NCBI GenBank assembly: GCA_028583415.1
Contig: CM053276.1
Coordinates: forward strand, 12,607,774-12,671,773
Reading direction: 5' to 3'
Source of the DNA: Protea cynaroides
Taxonomy: Eukaryota > Streptophyta > Magnoliopsida > Proteales > Proteaceae
Length of the DNA stretch: 64,000 nucleotides
Below are positions 22,200 to 34,838 of the stretch, one piece after another. Under the pieces are notes generated by a model. The model saw only the letters and a list, made by a program, of their open reading frames with translations. It did no database searches and had not been told where the DNA came from. Both the position numbers and the translations under genes were made by a program. Position 1 is the stretch's first letter; the number at the start of each line of letters is the position of its first letter.

Positions 22200-24364
22200 T
22201 TTGTTGGCCATAATCCTGAAAATGACTTGGAATCTTCTGTTTGGTGTGCCTATCAAAGAGCTTCTACATAGAACTGATTGGGCAGGTAAACAACTTTGGT
22301 AGACTTTTCTGGAGAGTCGATTAGGGGGATTCTTGAATCACAACTTTGATTATGTCTTGAATAAGTTTATTTAAAGAGTTAATTTTGTTCCTCTCCTTTT
22401 AGCTCTTGTTCTTCCTTTTTTTTTTTTTTCAGTTTAATTTGTTTCTGTAATCTAACTGATTATGTTAATACCCGTTGAAGAAGTGGCCGTTAAGGAACGA
22501 AAGTTAGGATATCTATGGAGGACCAAATGTAATTGATCGACTGCAAGAAGGTTGCGGTGGCAATTTGTGATGGTCGCATGTGAGAATGTTGCATGGTCAA
22601 GGAAATCCCATTGAAACTATGATTTACTAAAATGTTATGCCTTGATTTTGATTTAGTGATTTTGATTTATCACTAACTTGCTTATCCATTTAGTTTCGAA
22701 ATATCTGTGAGAAGACAATGAACTATTAGAGTATGATCATGATCCACATTCGTTTTATGGAGTTTGTTAGAATTGGATTTAATGTATTATACATCGATTG
22801 TGTGTGATTTGAGTTTATATATTTTTCTTAATCTTTGTGAGCAGATTGGGAGTAATCGAAATAAAGAAATTTAAGCTAGCTGTAGCCACATTTACACAAT
22901 AATGCACAATATCAATACTTGTCTGTCTAATTTCCAAGTTACCACCTGGTATTATGTTTGTTGAGAAAGAGTAGCTGTTAAATTCATTGAACCATTATCA
23001 GTAGATCAACTTGACTGTTTTTTATCCTTTTTAAAAGAACTCAGTATTTGGGGGATTATGTACTTTGTGCAGCTTCCCAACGGCCAATGGAATTATCTGT
23101 ACAACCACTCCATGAAGCAGTGGTAAGGCTGCTTACATAAGCCCTTCATTAGACCATGCAGTGGCGGGAGCCTTGTACACTGGATAAGCTTTTTATATTA
23201 CAATAATCATAAAGGGTACATCTGTTTGAAACCGAACCAGTTGAAACAGAAATTTGAACTTCTCTTTTATGTCCATTACAAAACAAATACTGGTCTTATT
23301 ATCTGATGAATAGAATTGTTATTTTTCTTACTGTGTACAACAGGAGAAAAGGTAATAATGCAAACAGATTTACAAGACAAATGCTTGGCGTGTATGGTCG
23401 ATGAAGATTGTCTGTGGAAATGGTCAGAAAATACTTGGCGGAAGCTAGATCTGCTGCCAGCTTGCCTTACTCTATGGGGGCTCCTCCTTTTGTTTAGTGG
23501 TTTTCTTTTTAGGTCTAAGGGTCTCCCTGTCATCCTATCTTGTGTCAGAATTACTTTCAGGCCGCTTGAAGGAGGTTGTCTTTCGATCCCAGGGACTCAA
23601 TTAGAATGTCCAAATAGATAGGTAGAATCCATCAAAGCACATGTGTTAAGCATAGAAACCTTTTTTTTTTTTTTTATCGATTTAACTGTCAAAGATGGAA
23701 TACGAACTTGAGAGATCCTACAGCTTCTTTCAGGCCTTTAGTTGGGGATGAGAGGGCTCTTGTAGTCTGGAAATCATGTTAATTCACAATGGATAAATCA
23801 TGTTAATTCGCAATGGACTTTGGCAGATACTACTGCCGGAATCGATTGGAAATCATGTTAATTCACAAGAATAACACAGATAATGCTGCGGATTCAGCCC
23901 AGCACTATGGTCATTGTTGGTAAAGTGCATAAGAGACTTGCAGAATCCAGAAATGGTTTTGGAGATTGAGGTTGTTGTGCTGAGGGAGTTGTTGGTCACG
24001 GGAACTGTAGTATGGTGAAGAATCGATCGTCGTCATGTATGAATAGCTACGTATCTACTCTGTCTCTCACTTTCTCCGGTCAGTTGCAGTGCCATCGGAC
24101 CGAAATACAAATTCAGGTTACATTTCCAATTGCGAAAGGTTTTGGGCCGTCTAAGATCGGCCATTGATACTACGACCCACTCATCTCTACAACTACTGGT
24201 TGGGATTTTCCTTCCGATAGGTGGTTGATACATTCGGCGAGTAATCTCTATTTTACCTATTCTTGCCAAAATCTCTTCAGGTTTAGAACACTGGACTTAA
24301 AATAGAGAGAGAGAGAGAGAGAGAGATTTCCATTGTACCCTTTAACCCAATGCAGCTTACACGG
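22200..24364. other. ERGIC3 3' UTR and intergenic sequence
   Basis: The ERGIC3 3' UTR begins at 22200; its end is not clear, with an AATAAA near 22860 as one candidate. Farther on are a SINE fragment (23075-23200), a short triplication of AATCATGTTAATTC(A/G)CAA (about 23775-23865) and a (GA)n tract (24304-24327). ORFs near 23316-23621 and 24033-24269 match nothing I know and are not called. Confidence 0.45.
23075..23200 (+). mobile_element. Au-type SINE fragment
   Basis: GAAGCAGTGGTAAGGCTGC, then TTACATAAG, ACCATGCAGTGGCGGGAGCC and TTGTACACTGGATAAGC match the Au SINE tail, as at 17185-17290 but independently diverged. Confidence 0.6.
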
Positions 24365-24525
24365 ATTGGGATCCTTTGTAGTGAAGCCAATCCTGTAGTG
24401 AGGATTCCATCCACTCAAAGTAGACCTGCATGTATTTTGATGTATTTTGAGTGGATCGGGATATATGCTGATCATTTTGAGTGGATGAGATCCTCACTAC
24501 ATAGGTTCTCAGTATAGAGGATCTT
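24365..24525. mobile_element. Hairpin MITE-like unit
   Basis: TGTAGTGAGGATTCCATCCA with CTCAAAG on the left is inverted on the right as CTTTGAG-like sequence, then TGGATGAGATCCTCACTACA. GGATCCTTT and AGGATCTTT near the edges recall the GGATCC hairpin family. The centre has a TGTATTTTGA duplication. Confidence 0.5.
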
Positions 24526-24694
24526 TTTCCAGCTTACACATACTAACAAACTTTTGTATGTAATTACATTTTGGGAAAGGAAGTACATGTTGCTAGTTCT
24601 TGTACTTTCATTTTCTCCGCACCATCGCTTGTTGATCATTCTTTCCAAAAAATTTTACCAGTCTTAAGGATACCTTGAGTTATGCTAACTCTAA

Positions 24695-24893
24695 TTGTTT
24701 TGATGTAAAATTTTATGTATAACATTTTATATATAATTTTTTTTCAATGTATGTTTTCAAGAGGAAAAATTTAGTGATATTTAGAGGGAAGGGAAAAAGA
24801 ACTTTGTCGATCTTTAAATTACTAGAAACCAAACATTGTTTTTTTTTTTTTATATAAAATATTATACATAAAATTTTACGTTAAAACAAACAA
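24695..24893. mobile_element. MITE, TTTTGATGTAAAATTTTA family
   Basis: The ends TTTTGATGTAAAATTTTATG and CATAAAATTTTACGTTAAAA are inverted repeats. A related unit with the same ends is at 50890-51103, and a weaker one at 55045-55235. Confidence 0.6.
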
Positions 24894-27800
24894 AACCTAT
24901 GGGTAAATTATGTCCGATTATAAATTCTTCCTCGGTTTACAAATAAATGCACCCTATAAAATATAATACAAATTATTTTTTACAAAAAAAGGTCTGATAT
25001 TTTCTTAATAATCATTGGAGCTTAAAAACCAATGATCAATCTTCATTTTCTTAATAAGAAAATCTTAGTCGTGATCCAATGCTCTTGCAAAAACACGTCA
25101 GCAGTATGGAGCCATATACTCCTTTTTTGTGACTTGTAAAGTTAGATGATCCTATTTGGATTTCTACCTTTCTCAACCCATTGAAAAGATTTCCATCGTC
25201 ATTCACACCCCTTTTTGGATTTTGGTGCTTTTGACGAAATTTAAGGAAAAAAAAGGGGGGGAGGGGGGCCATAAACAATGTGTAGAACATTACACAAACT
25301 TATTTAGATTCATGGAAAAGTCAATCTGAACCGATACGGTATGCTCTCATATTTTTTATGGGTCAGGTTTCTGTCTTACTGTATTCACTACGTCTTTCCA
25401 CATGAAAGTTTGTCCATGGTCATTTCGCCCCTCACGTGAGAAAGTGTACGAAAGCACAACCAGAGAATTTTCTCTTTTTAAAAAAATAAATAAATAAAAT
25501 AGATCCGTGTGACAGCATGCATAGCCCACATCGTCGACTCAAAGATCATTCACCATAACCATTAATAGGTGAATCTTTCTATCGAAAGCGTTTATCCAAA
25601 AAAGGAGAAAAGTAATTATGAATTGACAATGTTAGGTACCTTTTCTCACGATTTTTTTTTTTTTTTGAAATCAAGACAAACTAGAAAAATGTAAAATGAA
25701 GAACGCACAATGTTTGTCGAAATCAAGAAAAACGCAAAGAAAATATTAAATTGTGAGAGCAAGATCACACCCCAGGTCAGGGATTATTAGCCCGCAAAAA
25801 AATGATAAAAAAGATGAAAGGTAAATGGTACTGGAGTGGTGAAAGGGTATGTAATAGCAGAGAAAAAGAAATCCTTGGGGTGTAAGGAATCCTGATGGTC
25901 CTACAAGAGCTTTTCAGAGCCTCCTCCCTTATGGGATCTGCTGTGTGAACTTGTCTTCCTTTGCTGAGAAGAAAGAATAAGAATAAAGATATGGGATGAG
26001 CTTCAAAATTCCTTATCTTAGGAGATAAGATATTTAAGTGCATGTATATGCTACCAATGAACAAGATAGGGTTTGTGTGTGTGTCGACTTGTCATGAAGT
26101 CCTTTTCAAGGTAAATAAAAAGTTAAGAAAATCTCCTTGGGAAAAAGCGGAAAGGGTTGGATAAGGAGTGATGTGAGACCATGAAAGATTCCAGTCTCCA
26201 GCTGCTTCTTTCTTGAATCCTTGAACTACTTTGATTAGGTCAAAAATTATTTTGTTTTATTCATTTTTTTAGTGACATTTCATAATCAATGAAGCATTGT
26301 TGATCAAAGTATATAATAAAGCACTCTACCCATTTGTATCATATTCCCAAAGTCAGCTCTTAACTCTAGATTACTCTAGATTATGTTTGTGCACAATTTT
26401 GATTATATTTATGGGAAAATAGTTCTCTGGTCTGCACAATCTATAATGTTTCTTCACTTTGTGCACAAATACTGCCACCTGGCAAGTTTTATGGATAAGT
26501 AAACCAATCCAAACAAAGTTGGACAAGTGGCTAAATAAAGCATTGGAGAATCTCATACTGTAGAAGAGATGCACACGACTGGAAAACCTTGCATGTTACA
26601 TCTTACAAACCAAAATAACTTACTTATATTGTGACCTCTTTCTTGCAAGAACGGATGGTTATTAATGTTGCAAATCAACTATTCTTGGAAGCTCAATGAG
26701 ATTCAAAGTTCAAAAAATGGTCTTTTGAATAGGATAATATAGAGTATAGACATCTAATTTTCTCACCTTAGAGTCATATAAATGTTAATGAATTGATACC
26801 CGAGCATAGGTATGACACCCTATTTGAGCCTTAGAGATCTTCAAAGTGGCTGGGAGGAGGTGAGTTTAGAAATGATCAAAAAGGCCTAGAGTGTTGACTA
26901 ATCAAAGAACTATCAAACAACCTCGGAATGGAGCCAAACTTCATAATTAAGTCTTATTATAGAAATTGCATTATTTAAAAATTATTTGAAAATAATTTCA
27001 TGTGATTCCTATTTTATGTAAGTTTTATGTCTGTTGGGGAGGATTTCCTCAATATCACATTGTGTAGTAGTGATATGCCCAATTTGATTTATTTTATAAG
27101 TATTCTATCAATTTTTTTTATAACCTTTTGTTAATGCTTTTACTTAATTCTATGATGTTCATTTTATTTTTATTATTCGGATTTATTTTAATTATTATTT
27201 TCCTAATTGATTGTTTACTCTTCACTTTTGGATATTCAAAATAGTTTTTATTTTTTCTTAAGTATTATTAGGTCCTTTAAAGTAATGTTTTTTTCTTCAT
27301 AGTTATTAAATAATTTTAAATATATATGTATATTTTCTCATTTTCCATAGTATGGAAATTTTGAATTTATTTTTGGACAAAATTTTAAATTTTATTTTAT
27401 TTTTTTAATAATTGAATCATGATAGATTAGGTTTATTAAAATATTAATTCACAATCTTATTTTACATTTAGGGTTAAATGTGACATGTAGGGTAGAATGT
27501 AAATTTTTAATCTTAATTTTAAAAAATTAAGACTATTTTTTATTTTTTGCATTAATAAAACTGATTTAGGTGATTTCTGTTAATTTGTATTGCCATGCAT
27601 TTAGGTAATTTCCTGTGTGTTTTAGAGTTTCATATAAGCATAGGGGCATTTTTTAAATTTTGCATGGTATTTTGTACACGAATTTTCTTGAATATTTATT
27701 GCTTTATTGTTTTCTCAAGGTTTAGGGATTGTTAGTTTACTATTTCATCCCATTAGCATAAAAGGGAATTTTTTTTTTGTATTTTATGATCATGCACATA

Positions 27801-28522
27801 AGGAAATTTTTGTAATTTTATCGTAAATTATATAATTTAATTTCTTCTTATTTTTTGCATTATATAGTTGATTCCATTTGATTGTTCTGAGAAATCGATT
27901 ATGTTAGGTTTTGAATATGGGAAAAGATTAGGCACCCGGTTCTTAATTAAAACTAGTCTTCTTATATTGACTTGATATTTGATTAAATACTAAGTATTTT
28001 CTAAATTACAATAATAAACAGTTCCTAAATTACAAAAAATTGAACCACTAAATTTTAAGTAAAAGGGAAATAACTAAGGAAGTCAAATCAAGGAGAAAAG
28101 AGAAAATCAATTATAATCTAAATCATCTAAAAAGAAATAGCACTAAAATCACTATCTCCCATTGGTTCGGCTTGTAGATGCCATTACATGCAAGCGACAA
28201 ATAGATCACCTCCGTTGAAAGAAAGAAAAAAAAAATTAGGATTTTCTTTTTTTCATTAGGTTCTCAATTAATTGAAACAATTTTTACTATTTTTAACACA
28301 TTTAATCTTGATCTGACTGTACCTGATTCACTTCACTTTGTGGCAGTTTTACCAAAAAAAAAAAAAAATTGTGGCAGTCGTGGTTCCATTTTAATGGAGT
28401 TATTTTCAGGCAATTAAATGTTGCTACAGTCATTGAATGCCACCGCCCATCCTCTAGAGCAGTTCATTCATTTAACCCTAACATTGTTATCTTTGAGCAA
28501 GCGATGTGGACTATGTCCTCTG
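24894..28522. other. AT-rich intergenic sequence
   Basis: No gene was recognised. The segment 26990-27900 is extremely AT-rich with long T runs. A CCCACATCGTCGACTCAAAG phrase near 25510 recurs in altered form near 31360, which suggests a decayed dispersed repeat. Confidence 0.4.
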
Positions 28523-29120
28523 GAAAAATTTCATCTACACCCCATCAAAGATTGCTAACATCATCTACACTTATAGGAATGCAAAAACATCACCTAAGTC
28601 TACTTAACTAACGGAAATCACTAAAATTGTTAAAATATAGTTTTACCCCTCATATTATAAATTGAAAAGTTAAAAAATTATATTGATTTACTAATTTGTC
28701 CTTGAAATTAAATTTATATTTTTTTCTTCCTCTTTCATCTTCACTATTTTGTGTTCACTCTTTCCCATTCTTTCGTTTTGACTCAATCAAACCCTAATTT
28801 GGAGTCACTGTGATGAACTCCCTCACCAGCGATGATGACCTCCCTCATCACTTAACTCATCGTCAACACCTCTCGATCAAAAGCCACCAAAAAGAGGGTT
28901 CCAGGGATTGACAATATCAAGGGGGAAGGGAAGTTCCAAAAGAGGTGCATTACCGATATCAAGCAGAAAAAAAAAATAGGAAAGGGGTCAGGGACTTAAA
29001 TGAACTTTAAATGCAAATGAAATTGAAATCATCGTCCCCCTTGCCCCCACATATCAAGCTCGCCATCAGCGCAGACAAGCCCACCTCCTTCATCTTCGCT
29101 TCTCTCTTCTCTCCTCCTTC

Positions 29121-29330
29121 CTCTCTCCTCTACCGTCACCAACAAAGTTTTGTCAGAAAATGCTCTGAGAATCAGTTGTGATGGTTCTTCTTCTGGTTTT
29201 TTGGTGTTAATTATCACCTGGTCTACTCTCCTCTTCCGTCACTGACTCATCAGAAACTACTCTGAGAATCAGCTGTGATGGCTCTTTTTCCAGTTTTTCG
29301 TTGTTGTAATTGCTTTTGATTATCACCTGG
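29121..29330 (+). repeat. ~104-bp leader duplication upstream of the MYC2-like fragment
   Basis: 29121-29221 and 29225-29330 are imperfect tandem copies (CTCTCCTCTWCCGTCAC, CTCTGAGAATCAG(T/C)TGTGATGG, TTATCACCTGG). They look like the captured 5' UTR of the MYC gene, duplicated after or during capture. Confidence 0.6.
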
Positions 29331-29389
29331 TTTTCTGTTTTTTGTCTGTAAAACCCCTCTTTTTTTTCTTTTTTTTAATTGTTTATGGA

Positions 29390-29915
29390 ATGATGGACTA
29401 TGGATTACCTACCATGAATCCGTGGACGGACGATAACGCTTCGATTATGGAAGCTTTCCTAGCTTCTGATATGGGAGGTTTCGATTGGGCTTCTTCGTCT
29501 TCGGCTTCTACATCAAACACAATTAATACAGCTGATCCCTCCAAAACCTTCGCTCAAACCCAACCTTCGATATTGCTCAGTCAAGAGATGCTTCAGCAAC
29601 GGCTGCAAGCTCTAATCGAAGGTGCTCGCGAGAGCTAGACTTATGTGATTTTCTGGCAGTTTTCTTCGAGAGCTCAATTCATTGATCTCTGGTGCGCCGG
29701 CTTCTGCGGATGACACTGTCGATGAGGAGGTTACGGATATAGAGTGGTTCTTTCTTGTATCGATAACTTAGTCTTTTGTGGCCAGTGGTGGTCTTCCTGG
29801 TCAAGCGTTCTTCAATTCGATGTCGATTTGGTTTGCAGGAAGAGAAAGACTTGCGAATTCATCTTGCGAGCGAGTACGGCAGGGGTAGATTTTTGGGTTG
29901 CAGATGATGGTTTGA
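29390..29915 (+). pseudogene. MYC2/MYC4-type bHLH N-terminal fragment, disrupted
   Basis: The frame opens MMDYGLPTMNPWTDDNASIM and continues MEAFLASDM to QEMLQQRLQALIEGARES, the start of jasmonate-pathway MYC2-like bHLH factors. The next codon, normally Trp, is TAG (29636-29638), followed by TYVIFWQ. About 80 codons of the family are then missing. The frame resumes with LRELNSLISGAPAS, DDTVDEEVTDIEWFFLVSIT, another TAG, then GGLPGQAFFNSMSIWF and SSCERVRQ, ending near FGLQMMV. So the first conserved block and the acidic activation segment survive, while most of the JAZ-binding region and the whole DNA-binding bHLH are absent. Two in-frame stops and the deletion make it a pseudogene. It lies inside ~80-bp inverted repeats, which points to capture by a transposon. 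Confidence 0.85.
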
Positions 29916-30699
29916 GTAAAGGGTATAATGGTATTTTCAATTGGCTAAAAGGGTAGTATTGTCCATGAAATATTCCAATGCAGCTGACATCAGCATCTAA
30001 CGGGAGTCTTGTGACGGAGTGGACTTTTTTTATTAGCACAACAAAAATTTTGGGACCTAGGTGATGTTTTTGAATTCTTATGGGTGTAGATGATGCATGA
30101 TAGCAATCCTTAATGAGGTGTAGATGAAATTTTTTTCTTTAATATTCTATTTATATTTTATAAAAAAAAATCCAAAATAAAGATATGAGCGTACACTGTC
30201 AGTTCAGAGTTATTTTTTCCAAAAATAAATACGATAGTTAAGGGATATTTTTTTGTTATACTTAGGCTTCTTTGGTATAATTATATTTATGTTTATGAGT
30301 TATTTATAATAAATTATTTATGAGAATAAATTATAAATCATCAATAATAACTATTTAATACCACTAGACATAAAGAAGTAATAATAGATTATCACAATAA
30401 TGATAAACATATTCTTATCTATTTGTAGATTTTAGATTATATCAATTTATTTTAAAAATACAATCATTTATATATACTCTCTGCAACTATAATATAGAGA
30501 AGACCTTCTCTATTGTACGGAGGTTAAATTCAATATCGTGGTAAGCTCAATGTAACCAACTGTAGGTGATTGCATAGAGCAAGACCCTGTCGTTAATTGG
30601 CACTTCTTCTTATGTTAGATTGCACAAAAAATAAAGAAAAAATATACTTACGTTTTTTATTTTATTATTATTTTATTTTTTTTGGTCAAGAAAGAAGCT

Positions 30700-31150
30700 T
30701 ATTTATTAATAATACTTGTATCAGACAAGGAATTCAGATAACAATTATCCTTAATCCAAATATTGAAAAATAGCTAAAACATCATACATGCAAATGAGTT
30801 GGCCCTCCTAGAAAAGGATTCAGTAATGCTGTTTTTCTCCTTGTTAATAAATAAAGCTGAAAAGCTGAAAATGCAACTTTCAAAATACGACTGCAGGTAA
30901 AGAATATCCTCAAGTATACTATGCATTGAAACACTAAAGATCTCGATTTCTCATGAATATCTTCAAGTATACCACTCCCTCGCTATCAGATTCTAGAATC
31001 ACCCGCTTCACCCCTTCATTAATTGCAACAAACCGAATTGCATGGATAGCTAAGGTTTCTCCAATAATTAGAATAATAAAGGAGGACAGTTCTAAAACGA
31101 CGAAAAGAGGCACATCATCATGATCACGACAAATATACCATAAACCTCCA
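30700..31150 (-). mobile_element. LINE remnant, RNase H part
   Basis: On the minus strand, around 31070-30960, the frame reads GETLAIHAIRFVAINEGVKR then VILESDSEGVV, matching the RNase H-like domain at the end of plant LINE ORF2 (A-E-A-x-A-I...G..-ESDS). Frames are broken and the flanks are AT-rich. Confidence 0.6.
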
Positions 31151-31296
31151 ATTGTTTCAGATTGGAAGATGGCATTTGTATATTCAGCTTAAATACACTG
31201 TTTGGTGGTGGAGTTCGTTGTGGTAAAGCTGACCTTGTGTATCATTTATTACATGGGAAAAACAACTTTTAACTGGCACAGAGGTTAGGCCCATTC

Positions 31297-31330
<34 letters not shown>

Positions 31331-31606
31331 AAATTAAAAATTGAGCTGTAAGACAACATAACCCACACCGCGAACTCATAGATCATTCACCTTTTTTGTA
31401 TATAATTCGAGCATGTTTCATATATCTTTTGCCTACAAAAAGGCTGATTTTTGTGTGAGAAGGCAATCAAACGACAGTTCATCTTATATGGAGCCATGGA
31501 TGGATGTATACAAAGTTCTACAAGTAAAAGGAAAAAAAAGGCAATGCCTCGCAGCGTCAATCCGACACTAGTGATGAAATAATCAAGAATCGATAGTCAT
31601 TTCCCC

Positions 31607-31747
31607 GGATAGTAATCCTCTCCTGCGGCATGTGCACCTGCCAAGGGAGCTGACACACATACCGATGTATTGGTATACATGCCAACTGAACTCCAGCCCT
31701 TGAATTCTGGTTAAAATCCTCCTGCCGCAGGAGAGGATTTCAATCCC
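31607..31747. mobile_element. Hairpin MITE H2
   Basis: The ends GGATAGTAATCCTCTCCTGC and GCAGGAGAGGATTTCAATCC are inverted. The centre is ACATACCGATGTATTGGTAT. The 8-bp flanks ATTTCCCC (31599-31606) and ATTTCACC (31748-31755) match at seven of eight positions. Confidence 0.65.
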
Positions 31748-32359
31748 ATTTCACCTTCCCATGTGAAAGGAAGCAGGACAGAGGACGGGACAGGGATGAT
31801 TGTCCAAAAAAAATATTCCTACTTTCCGCAATGTAATTAGTTTATCTTTGATAAATCCCAGTAACTACGGAAACTTCACATGGACTGTTTGCCCAAAACA
31901 CCATCTCCATGTGGGTATATGATGCCCTTAAATGGATTTGATCATTTAAATCTCTGTTGACGGAAGAAGATAAGAGCTTACCTTCTGCTGCTTCTGATCT
32001 TCATCCTGATTAAGAATTGGGAAGATGTTATCAATTCCATTTCATGGGACCCAGGATACCAATGTGTGGTGACAATTATAGTGTACCTACCATTCCACCA
32101 CCACCGGCACCACAACAGGAACAGGCTTGTCTTTTCATTTTCCCAAATCAGAACTAATATTTGGCCTGCACCTGGTTTTGACCCAACTGCTAAAACACAA
32201 CCTGTGTGTTCAGTTAAATATCAATGAATGGTGGTAGGTGGCATTATGGCAAACATAAATTTGCACTTATGTTAAGCTTCCAAGCTTTAGGTGTTTCAAC
32301 AATCAAAACCCAAATTCCCCGAGTCTAACGACTCTAACCAATTCAGTATTTAATGTTTT

Positions 32360-32673
32360 TGTTAAGTTTCTATTTTAAAAGTTCGAAATATTAAGTGAAG
32401 GAACTCTTACGTATATAAGGCACTCAAGGTTCTAGTCTTTAAGTATTGTCGAACTATTCCCAACACTCCCCTTCACATGTTGCCCCTCTTTTGGGTGGCA
32501 AGTGTTACTTGACATATGGTCTCTCTTTTGAGTGATCGTACGGAGTGAACCTAAAACTCTGATACCATATTAAGTTTCTATCTCAAAAATTCGAACTAGT
32601 AAGTAGAGAGACTATCATATATAAAAGGTACCCAAGGTTCAAGTCTCTAAGCAATATGGAACTATTCCCAATA
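32360..32673 (-). mobile_element. Complete TRIM retroelement, TSD GTTTT
   Basis: Two ~106-bp direct repeats (32360-32465 and 32568-32673) surround a 102-bp interior. On the minus strand the LTR starts TGTTGGGAATAGTTC, a primer site TGGTATCAGAGTT follows the 5' LTR (right side), and a purine tract GAAGGGGAG precedes the 3' LTR (left side). The exact 5-bp repeat GTTTT flanks the unit (32355-32359 and 32674-32678). No coding capacity, as usual for TRIMs. A relic of the same LTR is at 55447-55560. Confidence 0.85.
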
Positions 32674-32678
32674 GTTTT

Positions 32679-34838
32679 TAAGTTTATTACTCCCCTGATT
32701 GTTTAATGTCTTACTTGGTGTGGGATCACATTACAAATAGAGCACACTTAGGTTATTAGATTTGCTTTGTTAGATTTTCTAGTGCATGAAGTTTTCGTCA
32801 TTGCAAGATCTAGTGAGGGATAGAATGTACGCAGCCTTACCCTCACAATATAGAAAGGTTATTTCCATATTTTAAACTCATGAACACTAGATTGTAATAT
32901 GACAATCTTACCATTACACCAAGACTCGTCATCTTGTTAAACTCCAGATGTACTCTTTAGAAAATCCCCTTATTTTTGCTATGAATGAGATTAAACTAGT
33001 ACATCAACCCACAAGAGTGGCTATTTATAATCCTTATTTTAATAGTCTCAGACCAAAGATTCTATATGCAAATGGTTCCCATCCATGCAAAGAAAGGGAA
33101 TATCTTGCCTATAACTAGCAAAAGTTTAAAAGTATGAAAAGGAATCTCATGCCTGCAACTAGCAAAAGTTGGAGTGGGTATTGCCATTCCTTCAACCCAC
33201 CTTCCTCCTTTTGACGTGTGAACATGCTTATGGGGGAAGAAAATTTTCTCTATCTCAGAACTGAGATCAATTACTCACACTACAACATGGTCCAAACCTA
33301 ATCATTCCAAAAAATAATAATAATAATAATAATTACCAATAACTAAGTCTTTGGTCCCAAATTAAGGTTTATGTTTTAGTGGTAAGATTCATTGTATGTA
33401 TTCCATAGATTTTTATAAGATTCACATTTTTCCTTGTTTTCTGTGGCTCTCACATGCGGCTCTGTTAGGTTTTCAAAGATGGAATTGTTCAGACAGCACA
33501 AAAAAACAAACTCCATTGTTCCTGGTCCATCCTCTTTCCTCACCATCACAATTTCCCATCAAGAATCAAAACTTAAATAGTGTTTTTTGTGTATCGAATT
33601 ATTGTGTACCCCTATTAAAGATTGACTCATCTTATACCCGTTTTGAAGATTTACCTATTTCGACAAAATTCGGTGACAGTTAAAATCTTTTGAGATATGT
33701 GATGGAAACAGAGAACTTGGGCCGACTTCGAATATATATATATACTCAGACCTTTTCTTGACATTTCGTTTACTACATGGACATTTCCTGATACTTATCG
33801 ATTTACATTGACCTCCATTGTAAAATGAAACTTATAACACTTCAATCCACTCAGTTAAGAAATAGACAGTAATTGCAGATTTAAATATACCTTATTCTTT
33901 TAAAATACTAAGATACCCTTATCTTTTTAAATTACCCTCTTACCCCTAGTAGTGTTTAAGATAAGGGTGTTTTTTTTTTCAAAGACGTCTTTTCCTACAC
34001 CAACATCATTGTCTTCCTAATAAATTACTTAAACTTTAGGAGTTAATTTTGATTAAATAGAATGTGAATTCACTTTTGATTAAATAAGATGTGAATTTAC
34101 TTCACTAAACAAAGGGTATTTTGTGTCTTGTTTTAACTACTAAAGACAGACTGTAAGGGTTTTTCAAACTAGGGTTTAGGGGGAGAGAGTTCATTGTTAC
34201 ACTTTTTAAATATTCTTGAAAGATCTCCCTTGTATAACTCATATTCCATGGTATATTATCTTCATATTTGCCTGCCTGTGAACGTAACACATCAGATCAT
34301 ATTAGTGTGTGCATGAACACATAAATTTCTGTCATCTTTACTTGAATCATTTTGTTCATTCGTGAAAAAATACAAGAAACAGTGCCCGAGAGCTAAACTC
34401 AAACAACCACCACATGAGAGCTAAACTCAAACAACCACCACATGATCCATATAGAGAGTACACCATGAAAAATAAGTGGGAATAATCGTATATACAGTAG
34501 AGAACTACAGATTACAGATAACAGCATACAGATAACAGCAAAAAATGAAAAGATGGAAAATTACATAACATTTACTTCAACCTGGTCAAGCAAGAAAAAA
34601 CCAGCAGACCGGAAGAAAAGATGAGACATATTAACATGACCTCATTAAGACTCTCTACATAGCTGACTTTAACCTCAAACCAGACTCTCCAAGCAAGCTC
34701 TGCAAATGTCAAAAATTCATTACAGTAGTTACCAGAGAGACCCCATTGATTACCAAGAAAAAAGAAACCCACCCACCTAACTTAACTAAGTAACAAGATC
34801 CCAAATAAAAAAGAGGGACAATGCAAATACAATAAAGT
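32679..34838. other. Intergenic sequence downstream of the AP2/ERF gene
   Basis: The AP2/ERF 3' UTR should occupy the right end, toward 34838. GTACGCAGCCTTACCC at about 32829 looks like a short inverted Au-SINE scrap. A tandem GATTAAATA(G/A)..ATGTGAATT pair lies near 34050-34100. No other gene was recognised. Confidence 0.4.
34388..34443. repeat. 28-bp perfect tandem duplication
   Basis: Two identical 28-bp units beginning GAGAGCTAAACTCAAACAAC. It probably lies in the distal 3' UTR or 3' flank of the AP2/ERF gene. Confidence 0.9.

Larger units (their letters stand above)
28523..30137. mobile_element. Pack-MULE-like TIR element carrying a MYC2-type gene fragment
   Basis: The left end (AAAAATTTCATCTACACCCC, then GATTGCTAACATCATCTACA and GCAAAAACATCACCTAAGTC) and the right end (GACCTAGGTGATGTTTTTG, then GGTGTAGATGATGCATGATA and TGAGGTGTAGATGAAATTTT) are inverted copies over about 80 bp. 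Between them is 1.4 kb with a CT-rich leader and a broken bHLH gene. No transposase is present. The 9-bp target repeat seen at the two other MULEs here could not be found, so the exact ends are uncertain. The terminal motif AAAAATT(T/C)..CATCTA is shared with the element at 40858-42297. Confidence 0.7.

Noticed and set aside
23316..23621. 101-codon plus-strand frame
   Set aside because: No family resemblance, and an opposing frame of similar length exists.
29390..29915. Functional MYC transcription factor gene
   Set aside because: Two in-frame stops, a large internal deletion and no bHLH domain.
34388..34443. CRISPR-like short repeats
   Set aside because: Only two adjacent units without spacers, in a plant nuclear sequence.
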